The notes: generated from the letters alone by a model not told the origin. 64,000 nt of DNA from Bacteroidaceae bacterium (GCA_017560125.1 JAFYOS010000027.1:1-64000); one strand, 5' to 3'; shown: positions 35,032 through 45,606, counted from the stretch's first letter. Program-made: numbers and translations.

Positions 35032-35457
35032 ATGTTACAGCCAAAGAAAACAAAATATAGAAGAATGCAGCATGGCCGCCAGAAGGGTTTCGCTCAGAGA
35101 GGTACTCAGTTGGCTTTCGGCTCTTTCGGCATCAAGTGCTTGCAGTATAAATGGATTAACGGTCGCCAGATTGAGGCAGCCCGTATTGCCGTAACACGTT
35201 ACATGCAGCGTCAGGGTCAGATTTGGATCCGCATTTTCCCGGACAAACCTATCACAAGAAAGCCTGCCGATGTACGTATGGGTAAAGGTAAGGGAGATCC
35301 CGAAGGATTTGTATATCCCGTTAATCCCGGCCGTGTGTTGATAGAGGTGGAGGGAGTTCCCTTCGAGGTTGCAAAAGAGGCATTGCGCCTTGCAGCTCAG
35401 AAACTTCCTGTTACAACTAAGTTTATTGTTAGACGCGATTACGACGCTCAAAATTAA
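35032..35457 (+). CDS. rplP: Ribosomal protein L16
   Basis: The 141-residue protein contacts A-site t[14 protein letters not shown], the [24 protein letters not shown] segment and the [22 protein letters not shown] loop, which usually carries a hydroxylated Arg, are conserved. It lies 20 bases after rpsC. Confidence 0.97.
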   Translation: MLQPKKTKYRRMQHGRQKGFAQRGTQLAFGSFGIKCLQYKWINGRQIEAARIAVTRYMQRQGQIWIRIFPDKPITRKPADVRMGKGKGDPEGFVYPVNPGRVLIEVEGVPFEVAKEALRLAAQKLPVTTKFIVRRDYDAQN

Positions 35458-35465
35458 GCATAATT

Positions 35466-35663
35466 ATGAAAATAGCAGAAATTAGAGAGCTCTCTACTCA
35501 GGAGCTCAATGAAAGAGTTGAGGCTGATGTTACTCGTTATGCACAAATGAAGCTGAATCACGCAATTTCACCTCTGGAGAATCCTTCACAGATTAAGGAT
35601 TTGCGTCGCTCAATAGCACGTATGAAAAGTGAGTTGCGTTCTCGCGAATTAAATCAAAAATAA
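35466..35663 (+). CDS. rpmC: Ribosomal protein L29
   Basis: The 65-residue helical protein lies at the tunnel exit. [17 protein letters not shown] and [12 protein letters not shown] (here [19 protein letters not shown]) are typical of the two helices. Eight bases separate it from both neighbours. Confidence 0.95.
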   Translation: MKIAEIRELSTQELNERVEADVTRYAQMKLNHAISPLENPSQIKDLRRSIARMKSELRSRELNQK

Positions 35664-35671
35664 AGAGGACT

Positions 35672-35929
35672 ATGGAAGCAAGAAATTTAAGAAAAGAGCG
35701 TGTCGGCGTCGTTGTAAGCAATAAAATGGAGAAAACGATTACCGTTGCCGCTAAGTTCAAAGAAATGCACCCCATCTATGGTAAATTCGTGAGCAAAACG
35801 AAGAAATATCATGTACACGATGAGAAAAACGAGTGTTCAATCGGCGATACAGTACGTATCATGGAGACTCGTCCGTTGAGTAAGACAAAAAGATGGAGAT
35901 TAGTAGAAATCATCGAAAAAGTTAAGTAA
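35672..35929 (+). CDS. rpsQ: Ribosomal protein S17
   Basis: The 85-residue primary 16S binder has [20 protein letters not shown] (here [16 protein letters not shown]) and the [25 protein letters not shown]-fold strands. It is preceded by a weak AGAGGA Shine-Dalgarno-like sequence and lies two bases before rplN. Confidence 0.96.
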   Translation: MEARNLRKERVGVVVSNKMEKTITVAAKFKEMHPIYGKFVSKTKKYHVHDEKNECSIGDTVRIMETRPLSKTKRWRLVEIIEKVK

Positions 35930-35931
35930 TT

Positions 35932-36300
35932 ATGATACAGGTTGAATCTAGACTTACAGTATGTGATAATAGCGGTGCTAAGGAGGCTCTTTGCATCCGT
36001 GTACTCGGTGGTACACGTCGTCGCTATGCTTCTGTGGGGGATATTATTGTTGTCGCTGTGAAGAGCGTCATTCCCTCAAGCGATATGAAGAAGGGAGCAG
36101 TTTCAAAGGCTCTTATCGTTCGTACTAAAAAGGAGGTTCGTCGTCAGGACGGATCATACATCCGCTTCGACGATAACGCTTGCATCCTTTTGAACAATGC
36201 AGGTGAAATGCGTGGAAGCCGTATTTTCGGCCCGGTTGCTCGCGAACTTCGTGCTACTGATTTTACAAAGGTAGTTTCGTTGGCTCCGGAGGTACTTTAA
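35932..36300 (+). CDS. rplN: Ribosomal protein L14
   Basis: The 122-residue protein at the subunit interface starts [20 protein letters not shown] and contains the [19 protein letters not shown] loop and [13 protein letters not shown] near the end, all typical. It begins the spc segment, two bases after rpsQ. Confidence 0.97.
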   Translation: MIQVESRLTVCDNSGAKEALCIRVLGGTRRRYASVGDIIVVAVKSVIPSSDMKKGAVSKALIVRTKKEVRRQDGSYIRFDDNACILLNNAGEMRGSRIFGPVARELRATDFTKVVSLAPEVL

Positions 36301-36320
36301 CATTATAAAAATCTGAAGTA

Positions 36321-36638
36321 ATGAAAAAATTACATATCAAGAAAGGTGATACGGTTTATGTAAACTCAGGCGAGGACAAAGGTAAGACCGGTAAGGTTCT
36401 TAAAGTCCTCGTAGAGAAGGACCGTGCCATCGTTGAGGGCGTAAACATGGTTTCTAAGAGCACGAAACCCAGCGCTAAAAATCCCCATGGAGGTATTGTA
36501 AAACAAGAGGCTTCAATCCACGTTTCAAATCTTAACCTCATCGACCCCAAGTCTGGCAAGCCCACACGTATCGGTCGCAAGGTTAACGAGAGTGGTGCGA
36601 AGGTTCGTTATGCTAAAAAATCAGGAGAGGAGATTTAA
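36321..36638 (+). CDS. rplX: Ribosomal protein L24
   Basis: The 105-residue assembly initiator has a KOW motif ([25 protein letters not shown], residues about 4-28) and the [20 protein letters not shown] segment. It lies two bases before rplE. Confidence 0.96.
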   Translation: MKKLHIKKGDTVYVNSGEDKGKTGKVLKVLVEKDRAIVEGVNMVSKSTKPSAKNPHGGIVKQEASIHVSNLNLIDPKSGKPTRIGRKVNESGAKVRYAKKSGEEI

Positions 36639-36640
36639 CA

Positions 36641-37198
36641 ATGAGTAATACAGCTAGCCTTAAAAAAGAATATGCCGAGCGTATTGCTCCGGCTTTGATG
36701 AAGCAGTTCAACTATTCTTCACCCATGCAGGTGCCCGTACTCAAGAAAATCGTTATCAACGAGGGTCTTGGTGCGGCAGTTGCTGACAAGAAGATCATCG
36801 ACGTTGCAATCAACGAGATTTCAGCTATCACAGGTCAGAAGGCCGTAGCTACTGTTTCACGCAAAGATATTTCTAACTTCAAGTTGCGTAAGAAAATGCC
36901 TATCGGCGTTATGGTAACATTGCGTCGCGAGCGCATGTACGAGTTTCTCGAGCGTCTTGTTCGCGTTGCTCTTCCCCGTATCCGCGACTTCAAGGGTATC
37001 GAGAGCAAGTTGGACGGTAACGGTAACTACTCATTGGGTATCAAGGAGCAGATTATCTTCCCCGAGATCAACATCGATAACATCATGCGTCTCACAGGTA
37101 TGAACATCACATTCGTTACTACCGCTAAGACAGACGAAGAGGGTTATGCTCTGCTCAAGGAGTTTGGCCTGCCTTTTAAGAACGCTAAAAATTCATAA
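36641..37198 (+). CDS. rplE: Ribosomal protein L5
   Basis: The 185-residue 5S-rRNA-binding protein has [21 protein letters not shown], the [24 protein letters not shown] helix and the [10 protein letters not shown] segment typical of the family. It is followed nine bases later by rpsN. Confidence 0.97.
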   Translation: MSNTASLKKEYAERIAPALMKQFNYSSPMQVPVLKKIVINEGLGAAVADKKIIDVAINEISAITGQKAVATVSRKDISNFKLRKKMPIGVMVTLRRERMYEFLERLVRVALPRIRDFKGIESKLDGNGNYSLGIKEQIIFPEINIDNIMRLTGMNITFVTTAKTDEEGYALLKEFGLPFKNAKNS

Positions 37199-37207
37199 CA
37201 ATAGAAT

Positions 37208-37507
37208 ATGGCAAAGGAATCAATGAAAGCTCGTGAGGTAAAACGAGCAAAATTGGCTAAGAAGTATGCCGCAAAACGTGAGGCTCTCAAGAAGATCATC
37301 AACACAGGTAACGCTGAGGAGGCTTATGAGGCTGCACGTAAATTGCAGGATTTGCCTTTGAACTCTAACCCCATCCGCATGCACAACCGTTGCAAGTTGA
37401 CTGGTCGTCCCAAAGGTTACATCCGTCTTTTCGGTATATCACGTATCCAGTTCCGCGAGATGGCTTCACAGGGCCTTATCCCCGGAGTTAGAAAAGCAAG
37501 TTGGTAA
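37208..37507 (+). CDS. rpsN: Ribosomal protein S14 (zinc-free form)
   Basis: The 99-residue head protein is the long, zinc-independent type: the region that holds CxxC...CxxC in short S14 reads [19 protein letters not shown], with only one Cys. The C-terminal [22 protein letters not shown] is conserved. A 60-base AT-rich gap separates it from rpsH. Confidence 0.96.
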   Translation: MAKESMKAREVKRAKLAKKYAAKREALKKIINTGNAEEAYEAARKLQDLPLNSNPIRMHNRCKLTGRPKGYIRLFGISRIQFREMASQGLIPGVRKASW

Positions 37508-37567
37508 TTTGAGTGTTTAATTATAAATATTGTCAGGGTAGTCCTGATTAATTTAAGTTAAGTTTTT

Positions 37568-37963
37568 ATGACAGATCCTATTGCAGATTATTTGACGAGG
37601 TTGAGAAACGCCATCCAGGCTAAGCACAGGGTGGTAGAGGTTCCTGCCTCGAACATCAAGAAGGAGATTACTAAAATCCTTTTTGAGAAGGGTTACATCT
37701 TGAACTACAAGTTCGTTGAGGATGGCCCCCAGGGCACAATTAAGGTTGCCTTGAAGTACGATGCAAAAAACAAGGTAAACGCTATCCGCAACCTTGTACG
37801 TGTTTCATCACCCGGTTTGCGTCGTTATACGGGATACAAGGATATGCCCAGAGTGATTAATGGATTGGGTATCGCAATCTTGTCGACATCCAAAGGTGTA
37901 ATGACAGACAAAGAGGCTGCTGCTGAGAAGATCGGCGGTGAGGTTCTCTGCTATGTCTACTAA
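37568..37963 (+). CDS. rpsH: Ribosomal protein S8
   Basis: The 131-residue protein starts MTDPIADYLTRLRNA and ends with SSTSKG-type ILSTSKGVMTDKEA and GGEVLCYVY, both conserved. S8 is the translational repressor of the spc operon in E. coli; I see no convincing copy of its target structure in the rpsN-rpsH gap. Confidence 0.97.
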   Translation: MTDPIADYLTRLRNAIQAKHRVVEVPASNIKKEITKILFEKGYILNYKFVEDGPQGTIKVALKYDAKNKVNAIRNLVRVSSPGLRRYTGYKDMPRVINGLGIAILSTSKGVMTDKEAAAEKIGGEVLCYVY

Positions 37964-37982
37964 TAAAGGGAGGAATTGAACA

Positions 37983-38561
37983 ATGTCTAGAATTGGTAAA
38001 TTGCCTATCAGTATCCCCGAAAAGGTGACAGTAACTGTCAGCGATGACAACACAATTACTGTCAAAGGTCCTAAAGGTGAACTTTCACAGAAAATCGATC
38101 CTTCTATCGAGGTAGTTATCGAGAACGGCGTAATTACTTTCCAGTACGCCGGTGGCAAGACAGTTGCCGAGGCTACCAAGCAGGAGCATGCTTATCATGG
38201 TCTTTACAGAGCACTTGTTAACAACATGGTAATCGGTGTTTCAGCCGGTTTCACCAAGGAACTCGAGCTCGTAGGTGTTGGTTACCGTGTGAGCGAGAAG
38301 CCCAACAACGCAATTGAGTTGTTGCTCGGTTTTACTCACCCTATCTACATGCAGTTCCCTGCAGAGGTTAAGGTAACAACAAAATCAGAGAGAAATAAGA
38401 ACCCGCTTATCACATTGGAGTCTTGCAACAAAGAGTTGCTTGGTCTGATTTGCGCAAAGATTCGTTCATTCCGCAAACCCGAGCCTTACAAGGGTAAAGG
38501 TGTTAAGTTTGTTGGCGAGGTTATCCGTCGCAAGTCTGGTAAGTCGGCAGGTGCTAAATAA
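37983..38561 (+). CDS. rplF: Ribosomal protein L6
   Basis: The 192-residue protein near the sarcin-ricin loop has MSRIGKLPISIPEKV, LVNNMVIGVSAGFTKELEL and the C-terminal RSFRKPEPYKGKGVKFVGE. A Shine-Dalgarno-like GGGAGG lies 10-15 bases before the ATG. Its length is slightly above that of E. coli L6. Confidence 0.97.
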   Translation: MSRIGKLPISIPEKVTVTVSDDNTITVKGPKGELSQKIDPSIEVVIENGVITFQYAGGKTVAEATKQEHAYHGLYRALVNNMVIGVSAGFTKELELVGVGYRVSEKPNNAIELLLGFTHPIYMQFPAEVKVTTKSERNKNPLITLESCNKELLGLICAKIRSFRKPEPYKGKGVKFVGEVIRRKSGKSAGAK

Positions 38562-38577
38562 TTAAATACGTAAGCAT

Positions 38578-38919
38578 ATGACTACAAAAATAGAAAGACG
38601 GACTAAGATTAAATATAGAGTACGCAATAAGGTAACTGGTGTTGCTGAGCGTCCCCGTATGAGCGTTTTCCGCAGCAACAAACAGATCTATGTTCAGATA
38701 ATCAACGACCTCACAGGTTGTACATTGGCATCAGCTTCATCACTCGGTCTTGAGGCAATGCCTAAGAAAGAGCAGGCTGCGAAAGTAGGTGAGATGATTG
38801 CACAGAAGGCTAAAGAGGCAGGTATCACAACTGTAGTATTTGACCGTAATGGCTATCTCTACCACGGGAGAATTAAAGAAGTTGCTGATGCTGCACGTAA
38901 TGGTGGGCTTAAATTCTAA
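38578..38919 (+). CDS. rplR: Ribosomal protein L18
   Basis: The 113-residue 5S-rRNA-binding protein shows [19 protein letters not shown] and [26 protein letters not shown]. Its stop overlaps the rpsE start as TAATG. Confidence 0.96.
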   Translation: MTTKIERRTKIKYRVRNKVTGVAERPRMSVFRSNKQIYVQIINDLTGCTLASASSLGLEAMPKKEQAAKVGEMIAQKAKEAGITTVVFDRNGYLYHGRIKEVADAARNGGLKF

Positions 38920-39440
38920 TGAATATGGCAGTTAATAATAGAGTAAAAGTCGCAAACGACGTTGAGTTAAAAGATAGATTGGTTGCAATCAACCGTGTAA
39001 CCAAGGTTACAAAGGGTGGTCGCACATTTAGTTTCTCTGCAATTGTCGTTGTTGGAAACGAGGATGGTATCATTGGTTACGGACTTGGTAAAGCAAGTGA
39101 GGTAACTGCTGCTATCGCAAAGGGCGTTGAGGCTGCTAAGAAGAATTTGGTTCGTGTTCCCGTTCTCAAGGGAACTGTACCTCACGAGCAGATCGCACGT
39201 TTCGGTGGTGCAGAAGTATTCATCAAGCCTGCATCTCACGGTACCGGTGTTGTAGCCGGTGGTGCTATGCGTGCCGTTCTTGAGAGTGTTGGTATCACTG
39301 ACGTATTGGCTAAATCAAAGGGCTCATCTAACCCTCACAACCTTGTAAAGGCTACAATCGAGGCTTTGAGCTTGATGCGTGATGCACGCATGGTTGCTCA
39401 AAACAGAGGTGTAAGTATGAGTAAAGTTTTTAACGGATAA
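38919..39440 (+). CDS. rpsE: Ribosomal protein S5
   Basis: The 173-residue protein has the N-terminal double-stranded RNA-binding fold with [22 protein letters not shown] and [16 protein letters not shown], then [22 protein letters not shown]. The ATG at 38919 overlaps the rplR stop; an alternative ATG lies two codons downstream (38925). Confidence 0.96.
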   Translation: MNMAVNNRVKVANDVELKDRLVAINRVTKVTKGGRTFSFSAIVVVGNEDGIIGYGLGKASEVTAAIAKGVEAAKKNLVRVPVLKGTVPHEQIARFGGAEVFIKPASHGTGVVAGGAMRAVLESVGITDVLAKSKGSSNPHNLVKATIEALSLMRDARMVAQNRGVSMSKVFNG

Positions 39441-39451
39441 GGAGAATTATA

Positions 39452-39631
39452 ATGGCTACTATCAAAGTAAAACAGGTGAGAAGCCGCATCGGCGCTCCCA
39501 AGACTCAGAAGCTCACACTTGATGCACTGGGCCTTACAAAAATGAACAAGGTGGTTGAATGTCAAGATAATGCCTCTGTTCGTGGTATGATTAAGAAAGT
39601 TCAGCATTTGGTTGCCATTGTTGAAGAGTAA
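39452..39631 (+). CDS. rpmD: Ribosomal protein L30
   Basis: A 59-residue product, MATIKVKQVRSRIGAPKTQK at the start and MIKKVQHLVAIVEE at the end, matches the short bacterial L30 (the LDALGLTKMNKVVE segment is the family core). A Shine-Dalgarno-like AAGGAGA precedes the ATG by about ten bases. It fills the space between rpsE and rplO in the standard spc order. Confidence 0.95.
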   Translation: MATIKVKQVRSRIGAPKTQKLTLDALGLTKMNKVVECQDNASVRGMIKKVQHLVAIVEE

Positions 39632-39653
39632 TTAATTTTTAAAAGATTTGGCT

Positions 39654-40100
39654 ATGAAATTAAATAATCTGAAGCCTGCCGAAGGCTCAGTAAAAGCTCG
39701 CAAAAGAATTGGTCGCGGAACAGGCTCGGGTAGAGGCGGTACCTCAACCCGTGGTCACAAGGGTGCCAAGTCACGTTCGGGTTACAAGAAGAAGATCGGT
39801 TTCGAGGGCGGTCAGATGCCTTTGCAGCGTCGAGTTCCGAAGTTCGGTTTCAAGAATGTAAACCGTGTAGAGTATAAAGCTATCAACTTGTCAACACTCC
39901 AGGCTCTTGCCGAGAAGAAGTCTCTCGAGACAATCAACATCGCAGAGTTGGTTGCTGCTGGCTTCATTTCAGCTGATCAGCTTGTAAAGGTTCTCGCTAA
40001 CGGTACACTTAGCGCAAAACTTACTGTAGAGGCTCACGCTTTCTCTCAAAAGGCTATCGAGGCTATCGAGGCTGTAGGTGGAACTGTAGTAAAGCTCTAA
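39654..40100 (+). CDS. rplO: Ribosomal protein L15
   Basis: The 148-residue product starts MKLNNLKPAEGS at ATG 39654; a TTG two codons earlier is unlikely. The GRGTGSGRGGTSTRGHKGAKSRSG glycine/basic segment (residues about 19-42) and GFEGGQMPLQRRVPKFGF are diagnostic. It lies three bases before secY. Confidence 0.96.
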   Translation: MKLNNLKPAEGSVKARKRIGRGTGSGRGGTSTRGHKGAKSRSGYKKKIGFEGGQMPLQRRVPKFGFKNVNRVEYKAINLSTLQALAEKKSLETINIAELVAAGFISADQLVKVLANGTLSAKLTVEAHAFSQKAIEAIEAVGGTVVKL

Positions 40101-40103
40101 AAA

Positions 40104-41453
40104 ATGGCTAATAAATTTTCAAACCTTAAATTTGTCCAGACAATGAAAAATATCTGGAAAATTGAGGACCTCAGAATGCGCCTGGGACTCACACTCCTCT
40201 TCGTCGCGATTTACCGTTTCGGTTCATTCGTGGTGTTGCCTGGAATTGACCCCAGCATGCTTACAAAGCTCCAGGAGCAGACAAGCGGTGGCTTGATGTC
40301 ACTTCTTGATATGTTCTCGGGTGGTGCATTCTCTAACGCTTCAATATTTGCACTCGGTATCATGCCCTACATTACGGCATCTATCGTAGTGCAGCTATTG
40401 GCGATGGCTGTTCCTCATTTCCAGAAACTTCAGCGCGAGGGTGAAAGCGGTCGCCGTAAGATGAACCAGTACACACGTTATCTTACCGTGCTCATACTGT
40501 TCATCCAGGCACCTTCTTACTTGATGAACCTGCGCTACACAGCTGCAGGCGCATTCAATGAGTCGGTAAACCTGCTCCTTTTCATGGTTTCTTCAACCAT
40601 CATTCTTGCTGCCGGCAGTATGTTCATCCTTTGGTTGGGTGAGCGTATCACCGACAAGGGTGTAGGAAATGGCGTATCGCTTATCATTATGATTGGTATC
40701 ATTGCTCGTTTGCCCCAGGCCTTCATTCAGGAGTTCGCTTCTCGTATGTCGGCAGCAACAGGTGGTGGTGTCATCATGTTCCTCCTCGAGGTTGTTTTCC
40801 TGCTTCTGGTAATATGTGCAGCAATTGCTTTGTTGCAGGGTACTCGCAAGGTACCTGTGCAGTATGCAAAGCAGACTGCAAGCGGTGCAACATTCAGTGG
40901 TGCACGTCAGTATCTTCCTTTGAAGGTGAATGCCGCAAATGTAATGCCTATTATCTTTGCACAGGCAATAATGTTCATCCCCCTCATATTTACAGGTTTG
41001 TACACTGAGGCTGATGTTCCCACTTTCATTCGATTGATGTTGGACCACACATCATGGGTATATAATCTTGTATTCGCTCTGCTCATTATATTGTTTACAT
41101 ATTTCTACACAGCTATCACAATCAATCCTGTTCAGATGGCTGAGGATATGAAACGCAATAACGGCTTCATCCCCGGTATCAAACCCGGCAAGCCCACAGC
41201 AGAGTATATCGATACGGTTATGTCGCGCATTACATTGCCCGGCTCACTCTTCCTCGCTGCAATCGCAATCATCCCCTCTTTCGCCAATGTATTTGGTGTT
41301 CAGCAGGAGTTTGCACAGTTCTTCGGAGGTACATCACTCCTCATCTTGGTGGGTGTAGTTCTCGATACTTTGCAGCAGATTGAGAGTTACTTGTTGATGA
41401 GACATTACGATGGTCTGTTGAAATCGGGCCACATTAAAGGTCGTATTGGTTAA
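40104..41453 (+). CDS. secY: Protein translocase subunit SecY
   Basis: SecY forms the channel of the Sec translocon in the inner membrane. The 449-residue product has about ten membrane segments (for example TLLFVAIYRFGSFVVLPG and LTVLILFIQAPSYLMNL), the plug-proximal GALGIMPYITAS-like FALGIMPYITASIVVQLL, and the cytosolic loop GTRKVPVQYAKQ. secE and secG are not here. It is the only membrane protein gene in the cluster. Confidence 0.97.
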   Translation: MANKFSNLKFVQTMKNIWKIEDLRMRLGLTLLFVAIYRFGSFVVLPGIDPSMLTKLQEQTSGGLMSLLDMFSGGAFSNASIFALGIMPYITASIVVQLLAMAVPHFQKLQREGESGRRKMNQYTRYLTVLILFIQAPSYLMNLRYTAAGAFNESVNLLLFMVSSTIILAAGSMFILWLGERITDKGVGNGVSLIIMIGIIARLPQAFIQEFASRMSAATGGGVIMFLLEVVFLLLVICAAIALLQGTRKVPVQYAKQTASGATFSGARQYLPLKVNAANVMPIIFAQAIMFIPLIFTGLYTEADVPTFIRLMLDHTSWVYNLVFALLIILFTYFYTAITINPVQMAEDMKRNNGFIPGIKPGKPTAEYIDTVMSRITLPGSLFLAAIAIIPSFANVFGVQQEFAQFFGGTSLLILVGVVLDTLQQIESYLLMRHYDGLLKSGHIKGRIG

Positions 41454-41464
41454 TCTGATTAAGA

Positions 41465-42262
41465 ATGATATTTCTTAAGACTACAGACGAGATAGAACTA
41501 CTTCGGCAGAGTAATCTGCTAGTTGGCAAAGCTCTTGCCGAAGTAGCTAAAATTATAGAGCCGGGTGTGACAACACGTCAGCTCGACAAGGTTGCAGAGG
41601 AGTTCATTCGCGACCACGGGGCAATTCCCACATTCAAGGGATATCCCAATCACGAAGGAACACCGTTCCCAGGTTCCATTTGTGCTTCGGTAAACGAAGT
41701 AGTGGTACACGGAATACCTAATGATATTCCTCTTAAGGAGGGTGACATCATATCCGTCGATTGCGGAACATTGCTCAACGGTTTCTGTGGCGATTCATGC
41801 TACACATTCTGTGTCGGTGAGGTCGATGAAGAAACAAAAAAGTTGTTGCAAGTAACAAAAGAGGCTCTTTACCTCGGTATAGAGCAGGCTGTTCACGGCA
41901 AGCGATTGGGCGACATCGGCAGTGCGATACAGTCACATTGCGAGTCCAACGGCTTCGGAGTAGTTCGTGAATTTGTCGGTCACGGTATAGGACGCGACAT
42001 GCACGAGGCCCCCGAGGTTCCCAACTACGGCCGGAAAGGCAACGGACTTCAATTACGCGAAGGAATGTGCCTCGCCATCGAACCCATGATAACCCTTGGC
42101 AAACGCCAGATATTCATGGAACGCGACGGATGGACAGTGAAGACACGCGATCGCAAGAATGCAGCCCATTTTGAGCACACCATTGCGGTGGGACGCCACG
42201 GCGCCGACATCTTGTCATCGTTTGAGTTTGTTGAAGAAGTATTAAGAAATAAAGGTTATTGA
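41465..42262 (+). CDS. map: Methionine aminopeptidase, type I
   Basis: It removes the initiator methionine from new proteins. The 265-residue product has the five metal ligands: two Asp in [19 protein letters not shown], His in [14 protein letters not shown], Glu in CLAIEPM, and Glu in HFEHTIAV. adk, which often precedes map in other phyla, is missing. infA follows one base later. Confidence 0.97.
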   Translation: MIFLKTTDEIELLRQSNLLVGKALAEVAKIIEPGVTTRQLDKVAEEFIRDHGAIPTFKGYPNHEGTPFPGSICASVNEVVVHGIPNDIPLKEGDIISVDCGTLLNGFCGDSCYTFCVGEVDEETKKLLQVTKEALYLGIEQAVHGKRLGDIGSAIQSHCESNGFGVVREFVGHGIGRDMHEAPEVPNYGRKGNGLQLREGMCLAIEPMITLGKRQIFMERDGWTVKTRDRKNAAHFEHTIAVGRHGADILSSFEFVEEVLRNKGY

Positions 42263-42263
42263 T

Positions 42264-42482
42264 ATGGCTAAACAGAATGCTATTGAACAAGATGGTACAA
42301 TCGTAGAGGCATTGTCAAATGCAATGTTCCGCGTTGAATTACAGAACGGTCACGAAGTGATTGCTCACATCTCGGGAAAGATGCGTATGCATTACATAAA
42401 GATACTTCCCGGCGACAAGGTTCGCATCGAGATGTCTCCCTATGATTTGACCAAAGGCAGAATCGTATTCCGATATAAATAA
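42264..42482 (+). CDS. infA: Translation initiation factor IF-1
   Basis: The 72-residue OB-fold factor binds the ribosomal A site during initiation. [35 protein letters not shown] and [25 protein letters not shown] are almost identical to family consensus. It is 12 bases before rpmJ. Confidence 0.98.
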   Translation: MAKQNAIEQDGTIVEALSNAMFRVELQNGHEVIAHISGKMRMHYIKILPGDKVRIEMSPYDLTKGRIVFRYK

Positions 42483-42494
42483 AAACTAAATATT

Positions 42495-42611
42495 ATGAAA
42501 GTAAAAGCATCTATCAAGAAACGCACCCCTGACTGCAAAATCGTTCGTCGTAACGGACGTTTGTATTTGATAAATAAAAAGAACCCCAAGTTCAAATTGC
42601 GCCAGGGTTAA
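42495..42611 (+). CDS. rpmJ: Ribosomal protein L36 (zinc-free form)
   Basis: A 38-residue product, [20 protein letters not shown] at the start and NPKFKLRQG at the end, fits L36 in its usual place between infA and rpsM. Of the four zinc ligands (three Cys and one His) of the common form only Cys14 remains; the other positions read Thr11, Asn and Phe. It is therefore the zinc-independent type, like the S14 and S4 of this cluster. Confidence 0.95.
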   Translation: MKVKASIKKRTPDCKIVRRNGRLYLINKKNPKFKLRQG

Positions 42612-42645
42612 TTTATTGTGATAATTAAATAATATATATTCGTAT

Positions 42646-43026
42646 ATGGCTATAAGAATAGTAGGTGTAGACATTCCTCAGAACAAAAGAGGAGAGATTG
42701 CGTTGACATACATTTATGGTATCGGACGCAGCAGTGCTACCAAAATCCTCGCTAAGGCGGGTGTAGATAAAGATATCAAAGTTCAGGACTGGACAGACGA
42801 TATGGCAGCCAAAGTCCGTGAGGTAATTGGCGCTGAGTACAAGGTAGAGGGTGACCTCCGCTCTGAGATCCAGTTGAATATCAAACGACTGATGGATATC
42901 GGTTGCTACCGTGGCATTCGTCACCGTATCGGTTTGCCTGTTCGTGGTCAGAGCACTAAGAACAACGCACGTACACGTAAGGGACGTAAGAAAACAGTTG
43001 CTAACAAGAAAAAAGCTACGAAATAA
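42646..43026 (+). CDS. rpsM: Ribosomal protein S13
   Basis: The 126-residue head protein contacts P-site t[38 protein letters not shown] and [24 protein letters not shown] are conserved; a lysine-rich tail ([12 protein letters not shown]) follows. It starts the alpha segment. Confidence 0.97.
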   Translation: MAIRIVGVDIPQNKRGEIALTYIYGIGRSSATKILAKAGVDKDIKVQDWTDDMAAKVREVIGAEYKVEGDLRSEIQLNIKRLMDIGCYRGIRHRIGLPVRGQSTKNNARTRKGRKKTVANKKKATK

Positions 43027-43039
43027 ATAAGTAATTAAT

Positions 43040-43429
43040 ATGGCAAAGAAAACAGTTGCAACAAAAAAGAGAAATGTGAAGGTCGGTGCAAACGGACAGC
43101 TTCACGTTCACTCGTCATTCAACAACATTATCGTTAGCCTTACTAACGACGAGGGACAGGTTATCTCATGGTCTTCTGCCGGTAAAATGGGCTTCAGAGG
43201 TTCTAAGAAGAACACTCCTTATGCAGCTCAGATGGCCGCTGAGGCTTGCTCAAAGATCGCATTCGATTTGGGCTTGCGTAAAGTGAAAGCATATGTTAAA
43301 GGTCCCGGTAACGGACGTGAGTCGGCTATCCGTACAGTACATGGTGCCGGTATCGAGGTTACAGAGATCGTGGACGTAACACCGCTGCCTCACAATGGTT
43401 GCCGTCCTCCGAAGAGAAGAAGAGTATAA
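43040..43429 (+). CDS. rpsK: Ribosomal protein S11
   Basis: The 129-residue platform protein has [50 protein letters not shown] and the C-terminal [15 protein letters not shown], all diagnostic. It lies 13 bases after rpsM. Confidence 0.97.
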   Translation: MAKKTVATKKRNVKVGANGQLHVHSSFNNIIVSLTNDEGQVISWSSAGKMGFRGSKKNTPYAAQMAAEACSKIAFDLGLRKVKAYVKGPGNGRESAIRTVHGAGIEVTEIVDVTPLPHNGCRPPKRRRV

Positions 43430-43451
43430 CTTATAATATTAGAATTTAGAA

Positions 43452-44057
43452 ATGGCTAGATATATAGGACCTAAAAGTAAGATTGCACGTCGTTTCGGTG
43501 AGCCCATCTTCGGCCCCGACAAAGTGCTTTCAAAGAAGAACTATGCTCCCGGAATGCACGGAAATAACCGTCGTCGTAAGACATCAGAGTACGGTATAAT
43601 GTTGGCCGAGAAGCAGAAAGCTAAATACACTTATGGTGTTCTCGAGAAACAGTTCCGTAATACTTTCAAGAAAGCCGATTCAGCTCCCGGTATCACCGGT
43701 GAGGTTCTTTTGCAGAACTTGGAGTCACGCCTCGATAACATTGTTTATCGTCTTGGTATTGCTCCTACACGCGCAGCTGCTCGTCAGCTTGTAAGCCACT
43801 GCCACATCGTGCTTGACGGTAAAGTAAACAACATTCCTTCATGTTTTGTTAAGCCCGGCCAGATTGTAGGTGTTCGCGAGCGTTCTAAGTCTCTCGAGGT
43901 AATCCAGAACTCATTGGCTGGTTTTAACCACAGCAAGTATTCTTGGTTGGAGTGGGACGAGTCTGCAATGGCAGGTAAGTATCTCAACGTACCCGAGCGT
44001 ACAGAGATCCCCGAGAACATCAAGGAGCAGTTAATCGTTGAGTTGTATAGCAAATAA
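43452..44057 (+). CDS. rpsD: Ribosomal protein S4 (zinc-free form)
   Basis: The 201-residue 16S binder starts [21 protein letters not shown] without the N-terminal Cys cluster of zinc forms. The S4 RNA-binding domain lies at residues about 93-155 ([30 protein letters not shown]). In E. coli S4 represses the alpha operon; no leader pseudoknot is evident before rpsM. Confidence 0.97.
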   Translation: MARYIGPKSKIARRFGEPIFGPDKVLSKKNYAPGMHGNNRRRKTSEYGIMLAEKQKAKYTYGVLEKQFRNTFKKADSAPGITGEVLLQNLESRLDNIVYRLGIAPTRAAARQLVSHCHIVLDGKVNNIPSCFVKPGQIVGVRERSKSLEVIQNSLAGFNHSKYSWLEWDESAMAGKYLNVPERTEIPENIKEQLIVELYSK

Positions 44058-44066
44058 TAATTAACA

Positions 44067-45059
44067 ATGGCGATATTAACATTTCAAAAACCTGATAAGG
44101 TAATAATGTTGGAGGCGACCGATTTCTTCGGAAAGTTCGAGTTTCGTCCTTTGGAACCCGGTTTCGGTACTACCGTTGGAAATGCCTTGCGTCGTATCCT
44201 TCTCTCTTCACTCGAGGGCTTTGCAATCAACTACATCCGCATTGCAGGTGTAGAGCATGAGTTCGCAACAGTTCCCGGTGTAAAAGAGGATGTTACCAAC
44301 ATTATATTGAATCTGAAGAAGGTTAGATTCAAAAGAGTGGTTGAGGAGTTCGAGACTGAGAAAATCTCAATCAACGTAGAAAATACAGAAGAATTCAAGG
44401 CTGGCGACATCAGCAAGTATTTAACCGGATTTGAAGTGTTAAACCCGGAGTTAGTCATTTGCCATCTCGACTCATCGGCTAAAATGCAGATTGAAATCAG
44501 CATCAACAAAGGTCGTGGTTACGTACCCTCTGACGAAAACAGAGAGTTCTGCACCGATCCTGCAATGATTCCAATCGACTCTATCTACACTCCTATACGT
44601 AATGTCATGTATCAGGTAGAGCCCTTCCGCGTTGAGCAGAAGACCGACTACGACCGTTTGGTACTTGAGATTACAACAGATGGTTCCATCCACCCGAAGG
44701 AGGCTCTTAAAGAGGCTGCAAAAATATTGATTTACCACTTCATGTTGTTCTCAGATGAGAAGATCACCATCGAGACCAGCGATATGGACGGTAATGAAGA
44801 GTTCGACGAAGAGGTACTGCACATGCGTCAGTTGCTGAAGAGCAAGTTAGTTGACTTGAACCTTTCAGTACGTGCTCTTAACTGTCTCAAGGCTGCCGAT
44901 GTTGAAACACTTGGTCAGTTGGTACAGTATAACAAAACAGACCTTCTTAAGTTCCGTAACTTTGGTAAGAAATCGCTCACTGAGCTTGATGATTTGCTCG
45001 AGAGTCTGAATCTTTCGTTTGGAACAGATATTTCAAAATACAAATTAGATAAAGAATAA
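44067..45059 (+). CDS. rpoA: RNA polymerase alpha subunit
   Basis: The 330-residue product has the N-terminal dimerisation domain with [25 protein letters not shown] (residues about 26-50) and a C-terminal domain (residues about 250-320: [25 protein letters not shown], then [19 protein letters not shown]) that binds upstream promoter DNA and activators. It lies nine bases after rpsD. Confidence 0.98.
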   Translation: MAILTFQKPDKVIMLEATDFFGKFEFRPLEPGFGTTVGNALRRILLSSLEGFAINYIRIAGVEHEFATVPGVKEDVTNIILNLKKVRFKRVVEEFETEKISINVENTEEFKAGDISKYLTGFEVLNPELVICHLDSSAKMQIEISINKGRGYVPSDENREFCTDPAMIPIDSIYTPIRNVMYQVEPFRVEQKTDYDRLVLEITTDGSIHPKEALKEAAKILIYHFMLFSDEKITIETSDMDGNEEFDEEVLHMRQLLKSKLVDLNLSVRALNCLKAADVETLGQLVQYNKTDLLKFRNFGKKSLTELDDLLESLNLSFGTDISKYKLDKE

Positions 45060-45061
45060 TT

Positions 45062-45529
45062 ATGAGACATAAAAAATCTTTTAATCATTTGGGCCGTACT
45101 GCATCTCACCGTAAGGCTATGTTGTCTAACATGGCAATCTCGTTGATCATGCACAAAAGAATCACTACGACCCTCGCAAAGGCAAAGGAGTTGAAAAAAT
45201 TCGTTGAGCCTTTGATCACAAAGTCTAAAGAAGACACAACAAATTCTCGTCGTGTAGTATTCAGCTACTTGCAGAACAAGGAGGCTATCATCGAACTTTT
45301 CGGTACAATTTCTGAGAAGGTTGCTGAGCGTCCCGGTGGTTACACACGCATCATTAAGCTCGGTAGCCGTCTTGGTGACGCAGCTGAGATGTGTTTCATC
45401 GAGTTGGTTGACTTCAACGAGAATATGGCTAAGCCCGCTGCCAAGAAGGCACGTACACGTCGTTCAGGCAAGAAGGCTGCCGCTCCTGTTGCAACAGAGG
45501 CACCTGCTGAGGAAGCAGCTGCAGAATAA
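45062..45529 (+). CDS. rplQ: Ribosomal protein L17
   Basis: The 155-residue product has the L17 core [29 protein letters not shown] and [16 protein letters not shown], then a Lys/Ala/Glu-rich tail of about 30 residues ([15 protein letters not shown]...AEEAAAE) absent from E. coli L17. It is the last gene of the superoperon and is followed by a strong terminator. Confidence 0.96.
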   Translation: MRHKKSFNHLGRTASHRKAMLSNMAISLIMHKRITTTLAKAKELKKFVEPLITKSKEDTTNSRRVVFSYLQNKEAIIELFGTISEKVAERPGGYTRIIKLGSRLGDAAEMCFIELVDFNENMAKPAAKKARTRRSGKKAAAPVATEAPAEEAAAE

Positions 45530-45570
45530 GCCAAAATACGAATATCCCAATAAGGGAGATGTTATACTGA

Positions 45571-45606
45571 AAGTTTGCCGAGCGTGAGTTCGGCAAACTT
45601 TTTTTT
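45571..45606 (+). terminator. Terminator of the ribosomal superoperon
   Basis: AAGTTTGCCGA (45571-45581) pairs with TCGGCAAACTT (45590-45600) around GCGTGAGT, followed by a T run to 45606. Confidence 0.95.
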
